DNA of 64,000 nt from Aquirickettsia sp965229725 (GCA_965229725.1 OZ245923.1:1178001-1242000); one strand, 5' to 3'; counted from the first letter of the stretch, positions 18,339 to 28,733 are shown. The notes: generated by a model not told the origin, from the sequence alone. Made by a program: numbers and translations.

Positions 18339-18726
18339 TGGTGAGAAAATTATTATGCATTAAGAATGCAGAGCTTTTCAACACACTATAGCTTGCCGCA
18401 AAGTTTTTTTGATTTTCGTTTACCAATTTATTTGATTGTTTGGGATTTTGAATTGGGTTGCGTGAGCCAGGGTAAAAAGGGTGTTTGAAGAGGATCGTCA
18501 AAAATTTCGAGGGTTTGCCAACGCAAGACCTTTTAGTCTATTATTAGTGGCTGAACCAACTATACAACAGAAGCCATATTTTCTATTCATAAATTGACAT
18601 TTTAAAACTATTATATATTTTATAACCTAATTCTTTGATCTATTAATAAGCTCTTGCGTACTGATTTATAATCTGCATTATTTTATCTTATAGATTTTGA
18701 TAATATAAAAAAATACTAACCTAGGC
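18339..18726. other. Gene-free stretch
   Basis: About 390 bp with no open frame that I trust. It lies between the PI-PLC-like gene and secF and probably holds the secF promoter. Nothing else is seen. Confidence 0.4.
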
Positions 18727-19578
18727 ATGTCTTTAAAATTTTTTGATTTTTATTCCTACAGGAATTACGGATTTTTATTTAGTATTATTTTTACAATAGT
18801 GACCATTATTGGGTATTGCTTCAGTGGGCTTAATTTAGGGATTGATTTTAAAGGTGGAATCATTATTGAAGTAACTTCAGAAATCCCTGGTAAAATTAAA
18901 GAAACCTTGTCAACAAGGTACAGTGATATTGTTTTGCAACAATTAGACAAAAACTTAGTTATACGACTACAAAACACAGAGAATAGCAGTGTAAAAATAA
19001 CAGATCAGATAAAATCTGAAATACTACAAATAGATAAAAAAGCTAATTTTCTTAAAATTGATTTTGTGGGACCAAAAATTTCTAGTGATTTGGTTAAAAA
19101 AGCTGGGTTAGCATTTTTTTGGTCATTGTTTGTTGTAATGCTATATATTTTAATAAGATTTAATTGGAGGTTTAGCGTAGGCGCAATATTATCTCTAATA
19201 CATGATTTAACCGCCTCTATAGGTTTTTTCGTATTTACCGGATATGAATTCAATTTAACATCCATTGCCGCAATTTTAACAATCATTGGGTATTCTGTAA
19301 ATGATAGTGTGGTTATTTATGATAGAATAAGAGAAAATTCATCTAACAGTAAGCAAAATTACCTTGCACCTAAAGTGATTAATAAAAGTATTAATGAAAC
19401 GTTATCTAGAACGTTAATGACGTTCTTAACAACTTTTGTTGCTTGCCTTGCTTTATGGATTTTTGGTGGTGAAAATTTAAGAAGCTTCAGTGCTGTTATT
19501 ACATTCGGTGTTGCATTTGGCACGTATTCCTCTATATTCATATCTGCAAATGTATTACCATTTTTAGCTAAACAATGA
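18727..19578 (+). CDS. secF: Protein translocase subunit SecF
   Basis: SecF with SecD uses the proton gradient to help SecYEG export proteins. The 283-aa sequence has one N-terminal membrane helix, the periplasmic P4 region starting LGIDFKGGIIIEV, and five C-terminal helices. Family motifs include DFVGPKISSDLVKKAG, the IHDL motif and GYSVNDSVVIYDRIREN. Length is slightly short but complete. It is the first gene of the plus-strand run; its stop overlaps the first permease start (ATGA). No secD is adjacent. Confidence 0.93.
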   Translation: MSLKFFDFYSYRNYGFLFSIIFTIVTIIGYCFSGLNLGIDFKGGIIIEVTSEIPGKIKETLSTRYSDIVLQQLDKNLVIRLQNTENSSVKITDQIKSEILQIDKKANFLKIDFVGPKISSDLVKKAGLAFFWSLFVVMLYILIRFNWRFSVGAILSLIHDLTASIGFFVFTGYEFNLTSIAAILTIIGYSVNDSVVIYDRIRENSSNSKQNYLAPKVINKSINETLSRTLMTFLTTFVACLALWIFGGENLRSFSAVITFGVAFGTYSSIFISANVLPFLAKQ

Positions 19579-21017
19579 ATTTAAAAAAACTATTTAGAAA
19601 AAAATCCTTTGAAGAATTAAGCAGAGAAGCCAATTCGTCCAAAGGATTAATTAGGAGTATGGGGGCTTTTCAACTTATACTACTTGGAATTGGAGCAATA
19701 ATCGGTGGCGGTGTTTTTGTACTAACAGGTACGGCGGCCTTTAACCATGCAGGACCTGCTATAGTATTGTCCTTTGCTCTTAGTGGAATTGTTTGCATTT
19801 GTGCCGGATTATGTTATGCAGAATTTGCATCTATGATACCAGTGTCAGGAAGTTCCTACACTTATGCATATGCCACACTTGGAGAGTTTCCTGCGTGGTT
19901 GATAGGATGTTTTTCTGTATTAGCCTACTTTTTGTCAGCAGCCTCTGTAGCCAATGGATGGTCAAGTTATTTTGTAGGTCTGCTAGAGCATTATGATATT
20001 TATTTGCCAGAAAAATTTATACATGTAACGGGGCATTTATACACTGATTCTAATGGAGAAACTAAAAAAGCATTTTTTAATTTACCAGCTCTTTTGATAT
20101 CGGTGACCACTATGTTTGTTTTATGCAGAGGAACCCAAGGTTCTTCAATTGTTAATGCCATTATAGTGTTTGTAAAAATGGCAATTTTATTCCTTTTTAT
20201 CGCAATCGGCGTAACTAAAATAGACTTTGGTAATTGGGTTCCTTTTATCCCTAAAAATACTGGTACTTTTGGAGAATATGGAATTTCAGGCATAGTTGCT
20301 GGTGTTTCCATAGTATTTTTGGCATTCAGTGGATTTGATTCTGTTTGCACTGCCGCACAAGAAGCCAAAAATCCACAAAAAAATTTACCTATAGGTATAA
20401 TTGGAGCAATTATTGTAGCTACTATAACATATATTTTAGTAGGAGCCGTTCTTACTGGGGTCGTGAGTTATAAAGATTTAAATACCGCCCAACCTTTTGC
20501 AGTAGCTGCAAAAAAGATGGGTAGCCCAACTTTTTTACTATTTGTTAAATTAGGTGCTGTAGCCGCTATTACATCTGTGATATTAGTCCATCAATATGCT
20601 ATTGTTCGTATGATATATTCAATTACAAAAGATGGTTTGTTACCTGCTATGTTTAAAAAGATTCACAAAAAATATCATACTCCTTACTTAACTACTATAG
20701 TAATTGGATTATTAATGGGATTAGTGAGTGCTACTATGGAACTAGAAGAACTTGTGAAATTGAGTACGTTTTTCATACTACTAACGATTATCGTGATATG
20801 CTTTAGTACAATTTATCTAAGATATAAAAGACCAGATTTAAAAAGAAATTTTAAGTGCCCACTTGTGCCACTGGTCCCTATGATAGCGATTCTACTGGCA
20901 GGACAGATATTATTTAGTTATCCTATTATAACCATAAAATATGCATTAATTTGCTTAGTTATTTGCACAATTTATTATTTATCTTATGGAAAGCATGAAA
21001 GCCATTTGGAAAAATAA
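19575..21017 (+). CDS. APC-family amino-acid permease, copy 1 (480 aa)
   Basis: Twelve hydrophobic segments and the APC/CAT-type motifs are visible: LLGIGAIIGGGVFVLTGTAA, HAGPAIVLSFALSGI, CAGLCYAEFASMIPVSGSSY and FLAFSGFDSVCTAAQEAKNP. Members import amino acids, often cationic or branched, by proton symport. A tandem paralogue follows. Such importers suit an auxotrophic intracellular lifestyle. Substrate cannot be read from sequence. Confidence 0.88.
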   Translation: MNLKKLFRKKSFEELSREANSSKGLIRSMGAFQLILLGIGAIIGGGVFVLTGTAAFNHAGPAIVLSFALSGIVCICAGLCYAEFASMIPVSGSSYTYAYATLGEFPAWLIGCFSVLAYFLSAASVANGWSSYFVGLLEHYDIYLPEKFIHVTGHLYTDSNGETKKAFFNLPALLISVTTMFVLCRGTQGSSIVNAIIVFVKMAILFLFIAIGVTKIDFGNWVPFIPKNTGTFGEYGISGIVAGVSIVFLAFSGFDSVCTAAQEAKNPQKNLPIGIIGAIIVATITYILVGAVLTGVVSYKDLNTAQPFAVAAKKMGSPTFLLFVKLGAVAAITSVILVHQYAIVRMIYSITKDGLLPAMFKKIHKKYHTPYLTTIVIGLLMGLVSATMELEELVKLSTFFILLTIIVICFSTIYLRYKRPDLKRNFKCPLVPLVPMIAILLAGQILFSYPIITIKYALICLVICTIYYLSYGKHESHLEK

Positions 21018-22452
21018 CTTTAAATCTCTTTTTGAGAAAAAATCTGTTCATGAAATTAATTTAAAAGCTTCTACGCATAATAAATTAAAGAAGAGCCTGT
21101 CACTATTTCAAATAATATCGCTTGGAATAGGAGTGATTGTAGGTGCAGGTATATTTGTTTTAACGGGAATAGCTGCTGGAGCACATGCTGGCCCTGCTAT
21201 CACACTTTCTTTTGCGTTAAGCGGCATTATATGCATATGCGCTGGTTTATGTTACGCAGAATTTTCTTCAATACTTCATGCTTCTGGAAGCTCCTATTCT
21301 TATACTTATATAACCTTTGGTAGGTTTCCTGCATGGATTATTGGGTCACTTTCCGCCATTGGTTATTTTTTAGGAGCTGTATCGGTTGCAGTAGGATGGT
21401 CAGGATATTTTTCTGATATATTGAATAATTTTTATCTAGAGCTACCTAAGAGGTTTGCCTTATCGACGGGAACAGAATATAATATTGCTGGTCAAATTTC
21501 TTATGCTATATTTGACATACCAGCATTTACAATTTCATTTATATCAATGTTGATTCTCTATAGAGGGGTTGCTCTATCATCAATTATTACTAGCTTTTCT
21601 GTTATTATAAAATTGACAGTCCTACTTTGTTTTATATTGATTGGAGCGTTTTATATTGACATAAACAATTGGATCCCGTACATACCACAAAATACAGGAA
21701 GATTTGGTGAATATGGTGTGTCCGGAATTATAACCGGCATTTCTATGGTTTTTCTAGCTTTTAACGGCTTCGATTCTATATGCACTTCTGCTCAGGAAGT
21801 TAAAAACCCTAGAAAAAACATTCCTTTGGGCATCATTATCACAATCATCACGGTTACAGTAATATATGTTTTAACTTCTGCTGTGATGACAGGATTAGTA
21901 TTTTATAAAGAATTAAATGTACCTCAAGCTTTAGCAGTTGCAGTAGATAAAATAGGTTTACCTTGGTTGAACTACGTTGTTAAATTTGGTGCAGTAGCGG
22001 GCTTAAGTTCAGTAATAATAGTTAGCCAATATACCGTCATTAGAATGCTTTTAGTGATGGCAGAGGATAATTTGTTACCTAGTATTTTTGCTCGAGTTCA
22101 TTCTAAAAATAAAATTCCTCACATTATTACTCTTGCTATTGGTTTATCCATGTCCTTTATTGCTGCAACAACTAATCTGCAAAATATAGTAAAATTGAGT
22201 AGTTTTTTTATTTTACTAACCTTAATAACAATTTGTATCTCAACCATAGTTATGAGATACAGCAAGCCTGACTTAAATAGAGGCTTTTACTGTCCTCTGA
22301 TGCCAGCAATACCAATAATTGCAATATCATTATCTATATATATACTGTCCTCCTACCCTATTCAGATTTATATCAATGCATGCGTGGTTTTAATTATATT
22401 AACATTTTTATATTTTATTCAAAGAAAGTTAACTACGCATAAACAATTGTAA
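20986..22452 (+). CDS. APC-family amino-acid permease, copy 2 (488 aa)
   Basis: A paralogue of the preceding gene, colinear through all 12 predicted helices (LGIGVIVGAGIFVLTGIAA, CAGLCYAEFSSILHASGSSY, FLAFNGFDSICTSAQEVKNP). It overlaps copy 1 by 32 bp if the first ATG (20986) is used; the ATG at 20995 is an alternative. Divergence is greatest in the loop after helix 4, which may reflect different substrates. It arose by tandem duplication. Confidence 0.88.
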   Translation: MESMKAIWKNNFKSLFEKKSVHEINLKASTHNKLKKSLSLFQIISLGIGVIVGAGIFVLTGIAAGAHAGPAITLSFALSGIICICAGLCYAEFSSILHASGSSYSYTYITFGRFPAWIIGSLSAIGYFLGAVSVAVGWSGYFSDILNNFYLELPKRFALSTGTEYNIAGQISYAIFDIPAFTISFISMLILYRGVALSSIITSFSVIIKLTVLLCFILIGAFYIDINNWIPYIPQNTGRFGEYGVSGIITGISMVFLAFNGFDSICTSAQEVKNPRKNIPLGIIITIITVTVIYVLTSAVMTGLVFYKELNVPQALAVAVDKIGLPWLNYVVKFGAVAGLSSVIIVSQYTVIRMLLVMAEDNLLPSIFARVHSKNKIPHIITLAIGLSMSFIAATTNLQNIVKLSSFFILLTLITICISTIVMRYSKPDLNRGFYCPLMPAIPIIAISLSIYILSSYPIQIYINACVVLIILTFLYFIQRKLTTHKQL

Positions 22453-22461
22453 TTTGGTTTT

Positions 22462-23103
22462 ATGAATAAAGAATTGAAATATCTTCCGTATAGATCAAGA
22501 AGGAATAAAATTATTAAAAACGATATCTCCTTAAATTTAATTGATTATTATTCCTACGACAGGCAAAAAGAATTTATCTTAAATACAAATAAAAAAATCA
22601 ATTTAGAAATAGGATTTGGTTCAGGGGAATTCATTTTTTATAGAGCTAAAAGAGATAAAGAAAATATATATGTAGGTAGTGAGGTATATAATCCTGGCAT
22701 TGTAAAATTGATTAATAATATTAATCGTAATAACATAGATAATGTCTTTATTTATCAGGGGGATGTTAGAGATTTATTAAACCATATTCCCAATCAATTT
22801 TTTTATAATATCTATATATTATTTCCAGATCCATGGCCAAAAAAAAAGCATCATAAACGTAGATTAATTAATAAGAGCTTCTTACAATATTTGTTTGATA
22901 AATTCTCTTCAAATTTATTTATTGTTACTGATCATGCAAATTATGCTGAAAATATTTTGCATGATATTTTAAAAAACGATGAAATTAAATTGGATAAAAT
23001 GAAAATATCAAACAAAGTTTTTTTCAAAACGAATTTTGAGGCAAAAGCATTACAAAAATCTAATAATATTTTTAATTTCGCTTTATCTCATAAAAACAAA
23101 TAA
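22462..23103 (+). CDS. trmB: tRNA (guanine-N7)-methyltransferase
   Basis: TrmB methylates G46 of tRNA with S-adenosylmethionine. The 213-aa protein shows the SAM-binding start INLEIGFGSGEFIFYRA, YVGSEVYNPG, and the family-specific block LFPDPWPKKKHHKRRLIN. Length is typical. It ends one base before the chosen mnmE start, so translation of the two is probably linked. Confidence 0.93.
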   Translation: MNKELKYLPYRSRRNKIIKNDISLNLIDYYSYDRQKEFILNTNKKINLEIGFGSGEFIFYRAKRDKENIYVGSEVYNPGIVKLINNINRNNIDNVFIYQGDVRDLLNHIPNQFFYNIYILFPDPWPKKKHHKRRLINKSFLQYLFDKFSSNLFIVTDHANYAENILHDILKNDEIKLDKMKISNKVFFKTNFEAKALQKSNNIFNFALSHKNK

Positions 23104-23104
23104 A

Positions 23105-24484
23105 ATGCCAGAAAGAGACACAATTTTTGCTTTATCAACATGCTATGGTAAATCTGGCATAGCGATTATAAAAATATCTGGCCCCAATGCTCTGAAAGCA
23201 TTGCAAGACCTTAATTTTAAAAAAAATCCATCAGAACGAGTGGCAACTCTAGGAAAAATATATAAAAAAAATTTAGAAATTATAGATGAAGTAATTGTTA
23301 TTTATTTTCCTAAAAACCATAGTTATACGGGAGAAGATATAGTGGAACTGCAAACACATGGAGGAATTGCTATTATTAATTCCATTTTCTATGAATTAAA
23401 TTCTTTTGACTATTTACGCTTAGCTACTAATGGTGAATTTACTAGGATAGCACTAGAAAACAATAAAATATCACTAAATAAAGCTGAATCCCTAATTGAG
23501 CTTATAAATTCTGAATCTGAATATCAAAGGAAAATTGCAATAAGGAATTATAATGGAGAGCTAGAGCAAAGTTATTTGTCTTGGAGAAATGACATGATCC
23601 AGCTATTATCCTTATCAGAGGCTTATATAGATTTTCCTGATGATCTTTTAGACGAAATAGAATTAGAAAAATTAAACCAAAGAATAGTGCGATTAAAAGA
23701 TGAATTTGAAAAAAACATCCGGCTTTTTAGTTCTGCCAATAAGCTAATGAATGGAATAAACATTTGTATCGCAGGATCAACTAATGTGGGAAAATCAACT
23801 TTGATGAATTTTTTATCTAAGGCTGATAGCTCAATAATTTCAAATATTAGAGGAACGACACGAGATGTTATTAAAACTAAAATTGAGATTTCAGGTATAC
23901 CTGTAATATTACAGGACACAGCTGGCATAAGGACAACTTCAGACGAAATTGAGAATATAGGTATAGAAAAAGGTAAAAATGCAATAAAAAATTCCGACAT
24001 AATAATTTTTATGTTAGATGTGAATGATTTATTAAATCTAGATATAATAATTGAAACGAAAAAGTGGTTAAATTCTGATAGCAAAGTTTTAATATACGTA
24101 AATAAAATTGATCTTTTAAATAATTATGCACCCTCTAAAAAAAACTTAATAAAGCAACTAAAGAGCGTTAATTTTAGGTACGAAAATTTGCTTTTTTTAT
24201 CTCTAAAGTCTAATAAGTTTGATCAAATAATATTCCAAAGTATAGAAAAGATTTTAAATTATTTCATGCCATCTCCAGATGCAAATTTAGTCACTAATAT
24301 TAGACATCAAAACAAATTAGAAAATTGCAGCAATTATCTAAGCAATGCTTTAAACACTAATGTTTTAGAGCTAAAAGCGGAGGAGTTAAGGTGTTGTGCG
24401 AAAGAATTAGGCTTGTTGTTAGGAGATATTAATACAGAGGAGGTGTTAGATAAAATTTTTAGTAGCTTTTGTATCGGAAAATGA
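23105..24484 (+). CDS. mnmE: tRNA modification GTPase MnmE
   Basis: MnmE with MnmG forms (carboxymethyl)aminomethyl groups at U34 of tRNA wobble positions. From the ATG at 23105 the protein is 459 aa. It has the N-terminal formyl-THF-binding domain (DTIFALSTCYGKSGIAIIKI), a helical domain, and an inserted GTPase domain (Walker A AGSTNVGKSTLMN, TRDVIKTK, DTAGIR, NKIDLL). It ends in the C-terminal FCIGK motif carrying the reactive Cys. The frame is open further upstream inside trmB, but 23105 gives the family start. The parS site and mnmG follow. Confidence 0.95.
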   Translation: MPERDTIFALSTCYGKSGIAIIKISGPNALKALQDLNFKKNPSERVATLGKIYKKNLEIIDEVIVIYFPKNHSYTGEDIVELQTHGGIAIINSIFYELNSFDYLRLATNGEFTRIALENNKISLNKAESLIELINSESEYQRKIAIRNYNGELEQSYLSWRNDMIQLLSLSEAYIDFPDDLLDEIELEKLNQRIVRLKDEFEKNIRLFSSANKLMNGINICIAGSTNVGKSTLMNFLSKADSSIISNIRGTTRDVIKTKIEISGIPVILQDTAGIRTTSDEIENIGIEKGKNAIKNSDIIIFMLDVNDLLNLDIIIETKKWLNSDSKVLIYVNKIDLLNNYAPSKKNLIKQLKSVNFRYENLLFLSLKSNKFDQIIFQSIEKILNYFMPSPDANLVTNIRHQNKLENCSNYLSNALNTNVLELKAEELRCCAKELGLLLGDINTEEVLDKIFSSFCIGK

Positions 24485-24495
24485 TATAAGTTAAT

Positions 24496-24511
24496 TGTTT
24501 CACGTGAAACA
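24496..24511. promoter_or_regulatory. parS: parS centromere site
   Basis: TGTTTCACGTGAAACA is a perfect 16-bp palindrome identical to the general bacterial parS consensus bound by ParB. It lies between mnmE and mnmG, about 1.8 kb upstream of parA and parB, which places it in the usual origin-proximal segregation locus. Confidence 0.95.
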
Positions 24512-24522
24512 TAATTCAAATT

Positions 24523-26328
24523 ATGCAAAAAAAGTACGACGTCATTATCATTGGAGGTGGGCACGCAGGTGTTGAAGCAGCGACAGCTGCATGTAGAATT
24601 GGAGCAAAAACTTGCCTTATTACAAAATCACAAAATGATTTAGGAGAGCTGTCATGCAATCCATCGATTGGTGGCGTTGCTAAAGGAATTATAGTTAGGG
24701 AAATTGATGCTCTTGATGGAGTAATGAGTAAAGTTATTGATAAATCAGGAATACATTTCAAAGTGCTAAACAAGAGTAAAGGGCCAGCAGTATGGGGGCC
24801 AAGAGCTCAAGCTGATAGAAAGCTATATAAAGAAAATTTGCAAAGCATTTTGTTGAATTATAAAAACTTGGATGTACTTTATGATGTTGCTGATGACATA
24901 ATTGTCTCTGATAATAGAGTCTCTGGTGTAATCTGCAAGAATATTGAGATTTTATCCAGCTCGGTAGTCATTACCTCTGGGACATTTCTGAATGGCGTTA
25001 TTCATATAGGAAAAACAACTTATAACGCTGGTAGGTTTGGCGAAAGATCAATTACAGCCTTGGCTGAAAAATTAAAATCTTATAGATTTAAAATTGGCAG
25101 ATTAAAAACAGGTACCCCTCCCAGGATATCAAAAAAATCAATTGATTGGAGGGTTTTAGAGGAACAAGTAGGGGATGAAACACCTCAGCCATTTTCAGAT
25201 TTCACAGAAATCATATTACAAAGGCAAATACCATGCCATATAACATATACAAATGAAAAAACACATCAAATAATAAATCATAATCTTGCTCAATCGGCAA
25301 TTTATTCTGGAAATATCACCTCTATTGGTCCTAGATATTGCCCATCAATAGAGGATAAAATTGTTAAATTTAAAGATAAGGAGCGTCATCAAGTTTTTTT
25401 AGAGCCCGAAGGCCTTGAAAGTGATCTAATATATCCTAATGGCATATCAACTTCATTGCCACAAAATATTCAAGAAGAATTTATCAGAACCATCACTGGA
25501 CTTGAACAAGCGAAATTTATCAGGTATGGATATGCAATAGAATATGATTTTATTGATCCAAGGGAGTTGGAAGAAACTTTAGAAAGTAAAAAAATAAAGA
25601 ATTTATACTTTGCGGGACAAGTTAATGGTACTACTGGATATGAGGAAGCAGCAGGGCAAGGAATTGTTGCAGGTGCCAATGCCGCGTTAAAATTACAAAA
25701 TAAAGAATTTATATTGTCAAGAAGTGATTCTTATATAGGAGTTATGATTAATGACTTGGTCAGCTTTGGTACTCAAGAACCATATAGAATGATGACTTCA
25801 AGAGCTGAATACAGAATTAAACTTAGGGCTGATAATGCGGCAGAGAGATTGACGGGCATAGGCAATCAATATGGCTTATTAACGACTGAAAGATTACAAA
25901 ATTATGCTAACTTCCTGAGTAAAAAGTGCAAAGTCAAACATATTTTAAAAACTAAAAAATCTACTGATGGGTATAAAAATATAGACAAACTATTATCTAA
26001 GAATATTTTGGCTACTAACCAATTAAAAGAACATTTTCCAGAAATTATTGATGCAGATGAGAGAATATTAGTAAATATTTTTGCAGAAAATTTGTATAAA
26101 GATTACGAAAAAAGACTTGCCAAGGATATTGAAATTCTGCAAAATGATAAAAAAATAACTATACCAAATATAATTAATTTTAATGAAATTAATGGGCTTT
26201 CTAATGAAATAAAAACAAAATTAGAGAACTCCTCGCCAAAAACAATGGCAGATATTAAAAGGATTCAAGGAATGACCCCATCAGCATTAATTACAATAAT
26301 AATACATATTAAGAAATTAAGAAGTTAA
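24523..26328 (+). CDS. mnmG: tRNA uridine-5-carboxymethylaminomethyl modification enzyme MnmG
   Basis: MnmG is the FAD-dependent partner of MnmE in U34 modification. The 601-aa protein starts with the FAD dinucleotide motif DVIIIGGGHAGVEAATAA. It contains CNPSIGGVAKG, the GRLKTGTPPRI block, DLIYPNGISTSLP, GQVNGTTGYEEAAGQGIVAG and TSRAEYRIKLRADNA. Length is near the usual 620-630 aa. ParA begins within its stop codon. The gene rsmG, often found between mnmG and parA, is absent here. Confidence 0.95.
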   Translation: MQKKYDVIIIGGGHAGVEAATAACRIGAKTCLITKSQNDLGELSCNPSIGGVAKGIIVREIDALDGVMSKVIDKSGIHFKVLNKSKGPAVWGPRAQADRKLYKENLQSILLNYKNLDVLYDVADDIIVSDNRVSGVICKNIEILSSSVVITSGTFLNGVIHIGKTTYNAGRFGERSITALAEKLKSYRFKIGRLKTGTPPRISKKSIDWRVLEEQVGDETPQPFSDFTEIILQRQIPCHITYTNEKTHQIINHNLAQSAIYSGNITSIGPRYCPSIEDKIVKFKDKERHQVFLEPEGLESDLIYPNGISTSLPQNIQEEFIRTITGLEQAKFIRYGYAIEYDFIDPRELEETLESKKIKNLYFAGQVNGTTGYEEAAGQGIVAGANAALKLQNKEFILSRSDSYIGVMINDLVSFGTQEPYRMMTSRAEYRIKLRADNAAERLTGIGNQYGLLTTERLQNYANFLSKKCKVKHILKTKKSTDGYKNIDKLLSKNILATNQLKEHFPEIIDADERILVNIFAENLYKDYEKRLAKDIEILQNDKKITIPNIINFNEINGLSNEIKTKLENSSPKTMADIKRIQGMTPSALITIIIHIKKLRS

Positions 26329-27107
26329 TGAAAAATAACTGCAAAATAATATCTATAATTAACCAAAAAGGAGGCGTTGGAAAAACAACAACATCAATAA
26401 ATTTAGCAACGGCATTGAGCCTGCATCAAAAAAATATTTTGTTAGTTGATTTGGATCCACAGGGCAATTTAAGTACAGGGATGGGATTAGAAAACACAGA
26501 TAGTGCACAAAGTATTTACAGCTTGCTACTAGATAATACTAGTATTGAAAGTGTAATAAGAAACACATTAATACCTAATATTGATATAATAACCTCAAAT
26601 CAAGATCTATCTGCGTTTGACACTGAAGTTTCAAATTTAGAGCATAAAGAATTAATCATTAATAAGAAGCTGAAATATATAAATGAAACATTTCAAAAAT
26701 ATGATTATATTTTAATGGATTGTGCTCCTTCATTAAGCCTTCTGACAGTAAATGCTTTGGCGGCCTCAAATTCGGTGTTAATACCCTTACAGTGTGAATT
26801 TTTTGCACTTGAGGGAATTGCTAATATCCTTAAAATAATCAACTATATTAGATCAATTTTAAACCCTAAATTAACCGTTGAAGGCATTCTACTAACTATG
26901 TTTGACAGAAGAAATAGACTTTGCAAAGAGATTGTTGCAGATGTTAGAAAAAATTTTGGTAATTTGGTCTATGATCAAGTCATACCAAGAAATGTTAAGC
27001 TCTCAGAAGCTACGTCACATGGCAAACCAATTATGCTTTATGATAGCAGGTGCTCTGGATCAATTTCATATATACTTTTAGCGCAAGAAATATTAAAAAA
27101 ACATTAA
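26328..27107 (+). CDS. parA: Chromosome-partitioning ATPase ParA (Soj)
   Basis: ParA forms ATP-dependent DNA-bound gradients that separate ParB-parS complexes. The 259-aa protein has the deviant Walker A NQKGGVGKTTTSINLA, the Walker B DLDPQGNLSTGMG, MDCAPSLSLLTVNAL and the C-terminal IPRNVKLSEATSHGKP. It overlaps the mnmG stop by one base and is followed 8 bp later by parB. Confidence 0.95.
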   Translation: MKNNCKIISIINQKGGVGKTTTSINLATALSLHQKNILLVDLDPQGNLSTGMGLENTDSAQSIYSLLLDNTSIESVIRNTLIPNIDIITSNQDLSAFDTEVSNLEHKELIINKKLKYINETFQKYDYILMDCAPSLSLLTVNALAASNSVLIPLQCEFFALEGIANILKIINYIRSILNPKLTVEGILLTMFDRRNRLCKEIVADVRKNFGNLVYDQVIPRNVKLSEATSHGKPIMLYDSRCSGSISYILLAQEILKKH

Positions 27108-27115
27108 AAAATGTT

Positions 27116-27985
27116 ATGGCAGAAGATAATAAATTTAAGGCTCTTGGTAAAGGGCTTTCCTCATTGATTCCAAACAAATTAGATTTTGATGTCTCAAATT
27201 TTAGACCTAATTATTTTGTTGAAATTTCGATTGATAAAATTGTGGAGAACATAGATCAGCCTAGGAAAAATTTCAATGAGGAAGATATTCTAGAATTGGC
27301 AAAATCAATAAAATTACATGGTGTGTTGCAGCCAATTTTAGTTAAAAAATTTGAAAATGATAAATATCAAATTATTGCAGGTGAAAGAAGATGGAGGGCG
27401 TCAAAGATAGCAAATTTAAAGCTTATGCCTGCTATAGTAAAAGATCCCGTTGATAAACAAAATGTAGAAATATCATTGATAGAAAATATTCAAAGAGAGG
27501 ATTTAAATCCTCTAGAAGAAGCTAATATCTACAAAGCATTAATTGAAGAAAAGGGTTATACTCAAGAGAATTTAGCAGAGAAAATTGGGAAAAGCAGGAG
27601 TTATATTGCAAATTTAATTAGGTTGCTAAAATTACCAGATAAATTTAAAAAATTAATATTTGAGGACAAATTATCCGCAGGTCATGCAAGATTATTACTG
27701 AACAATGAAAACCCAGATGAACTAGTTAAGATTATACAAAGAAACAATTTGAGCGTAAGACAAACCGAAAATATTATAAAGAAGAAGAATAAAGCAAATT
27801 ATAATAAACCCCCTAAGGATGGTGATGTTATAAATTTAGAAAGAAAAATCAGCAAAGCATTAAGTTTAAAAACTCAAATTAATTTAGGAAAAAAGGAAAA
27901 TAGCATAGTTATAAAATTTAATAATATGGACGAGTTTGATTATTTAATCGCAATGCTATGTGAAAATAGTAAATTAACAATATAA
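27116..27985 (+). CDS. parB: Chromosome-partitioning protein ParB (Spo0J)
   Basis: ParB binds parS, spreads on DNA as a CTP-dependent clamp and stimulates ParA. From the ATG at 27116 the protein is 289 aa, starting with the ParA-activating LGKGLSSLIP. It has the CTP-binding motifs GVLQPILVK and AGERRWRASK, ENIQREDLNPLEEA, the HTH YTQENLAEKIGKSRSYIANL and a C-terminal dimer domain. The longer upstream frame overlapping parA is not needed. Confidence 0.94.
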   Translation: MAEDNKFKALGKGLSSLIPNKLDFDVSNFRPNYFVEISIDKIVENIDQPRKNFNEEDILELAKSIKLHGVLQPILVKKFENDKYQIIAGERRWRASKIANLKLMPAIVKDPVDKQNVEISLIENIQREDLNPLEEANIYKALIEEKGYTQENLAEKIGKSRSYIANLIRLLKLPDKFKKLIFEDKLSAGHARLLLNNENPDELVKIIQRNNLSVRQTENIIKKKNKANYNKPPKDGDVINLERKISKALSLKTQINLGKKENSIVIKFNNMDEFDYLIAMLCENSKLTI

Positions 27986-27996
27986 TTATAAAAGCC

Positions 27997-28725
27997 ATGG
28001 AAAAGATACCAGTTAAAAAATTTGCTGCATCAGAAATTATAGACATTACAAATACCGCGACTACAAAATCATTTTCAATTATAGATATGTTTATGCAAGC
28101 AGATTTATTTGTGCAGTTAATAATGTTAATTTTAATAATAATGTCTGTATATTCATGGTCAATTGCACTGGAAAAAATATTTCTATTAAAATCTATAACT
28201 AAAGAGTTCAATATATTTAACAAACTTTTAATAGATAATAATTATGACATAAGTTTAATTGAGCAAAAGCACTTTGCTACAATAAAAAAATTAAATATAT
28301 TTGGTGAAATTATTATTACAGTCTATAATAAAATTTGCTCAATGAAGCAAGCAAGCATTCAAGTAGATAAAGAAGAACTTCTGGGTGAAATAGAATCAAA
28401 AATTTATGATATTAATAATAAAATTGAAGATAAGCTTTATATTTTAGGCACGATATCAAGTTCAGCCCCATTTATAGGTTTGCTTGGAACAGTCTGGGGA
28501 ATTATGCATAGCTTTCAATCAATTGTATTTTTAAAAAATGCAAGCATATCTGCAGTAGCACCAGGTATTGCCGAAGCTCTATTGGCTACCGCTTTAGGAT
28601 TAATTGTAGCAATTCCAGCATTAATTTTTAATAATAAATTTTATAGTAGTCTTGAAAATTTAAATGTTAAATTTCGTAATTCCTTTGTAAAGTTAGTTAG
28701 TAGAATTCATATAAATATTTGTTAA
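27997..28725 (+). CDS. tolQ: TolQ-type proton-channel protein
   Basis: TolQ with TolR couples the proton gradient to outer-membrane maintenance through TolA. The 242-aa protein has one N-terminal membrane helix and two C-terminal ones around ISSSAPFIGLLGTVWGIMHS and AEALLATALGLIVAIPALI, the conserved MotA/TolQ/ExbB block. The tolR and tolA genes follow directly. An ExbB assignment is possible, but the three-gene order fits Tol. Confidence 0.88.
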   Translation: MEKIPVKKFAASEIIDITNTATTKSFSIIDMFMQADLFVQLIMLILIIMSVYSWSIALEKIFLLKSITKEFNIFNKLLIDNNYDISLIEQKHFATIKKLNIFGEIIITVYNKICSMKQASIQVDKEELLGEIESKIYDINNKIEDKLYILGTISSSAPFIGLLGTVWGIMHSFQSIVFLKNASISAVAPGIAEALLATALGLIVAIPALIFNNKFYSSLENLNVKFRNSFVKLVSRIHINIC

Positions 28726-28733
28726 ATAAGGTG

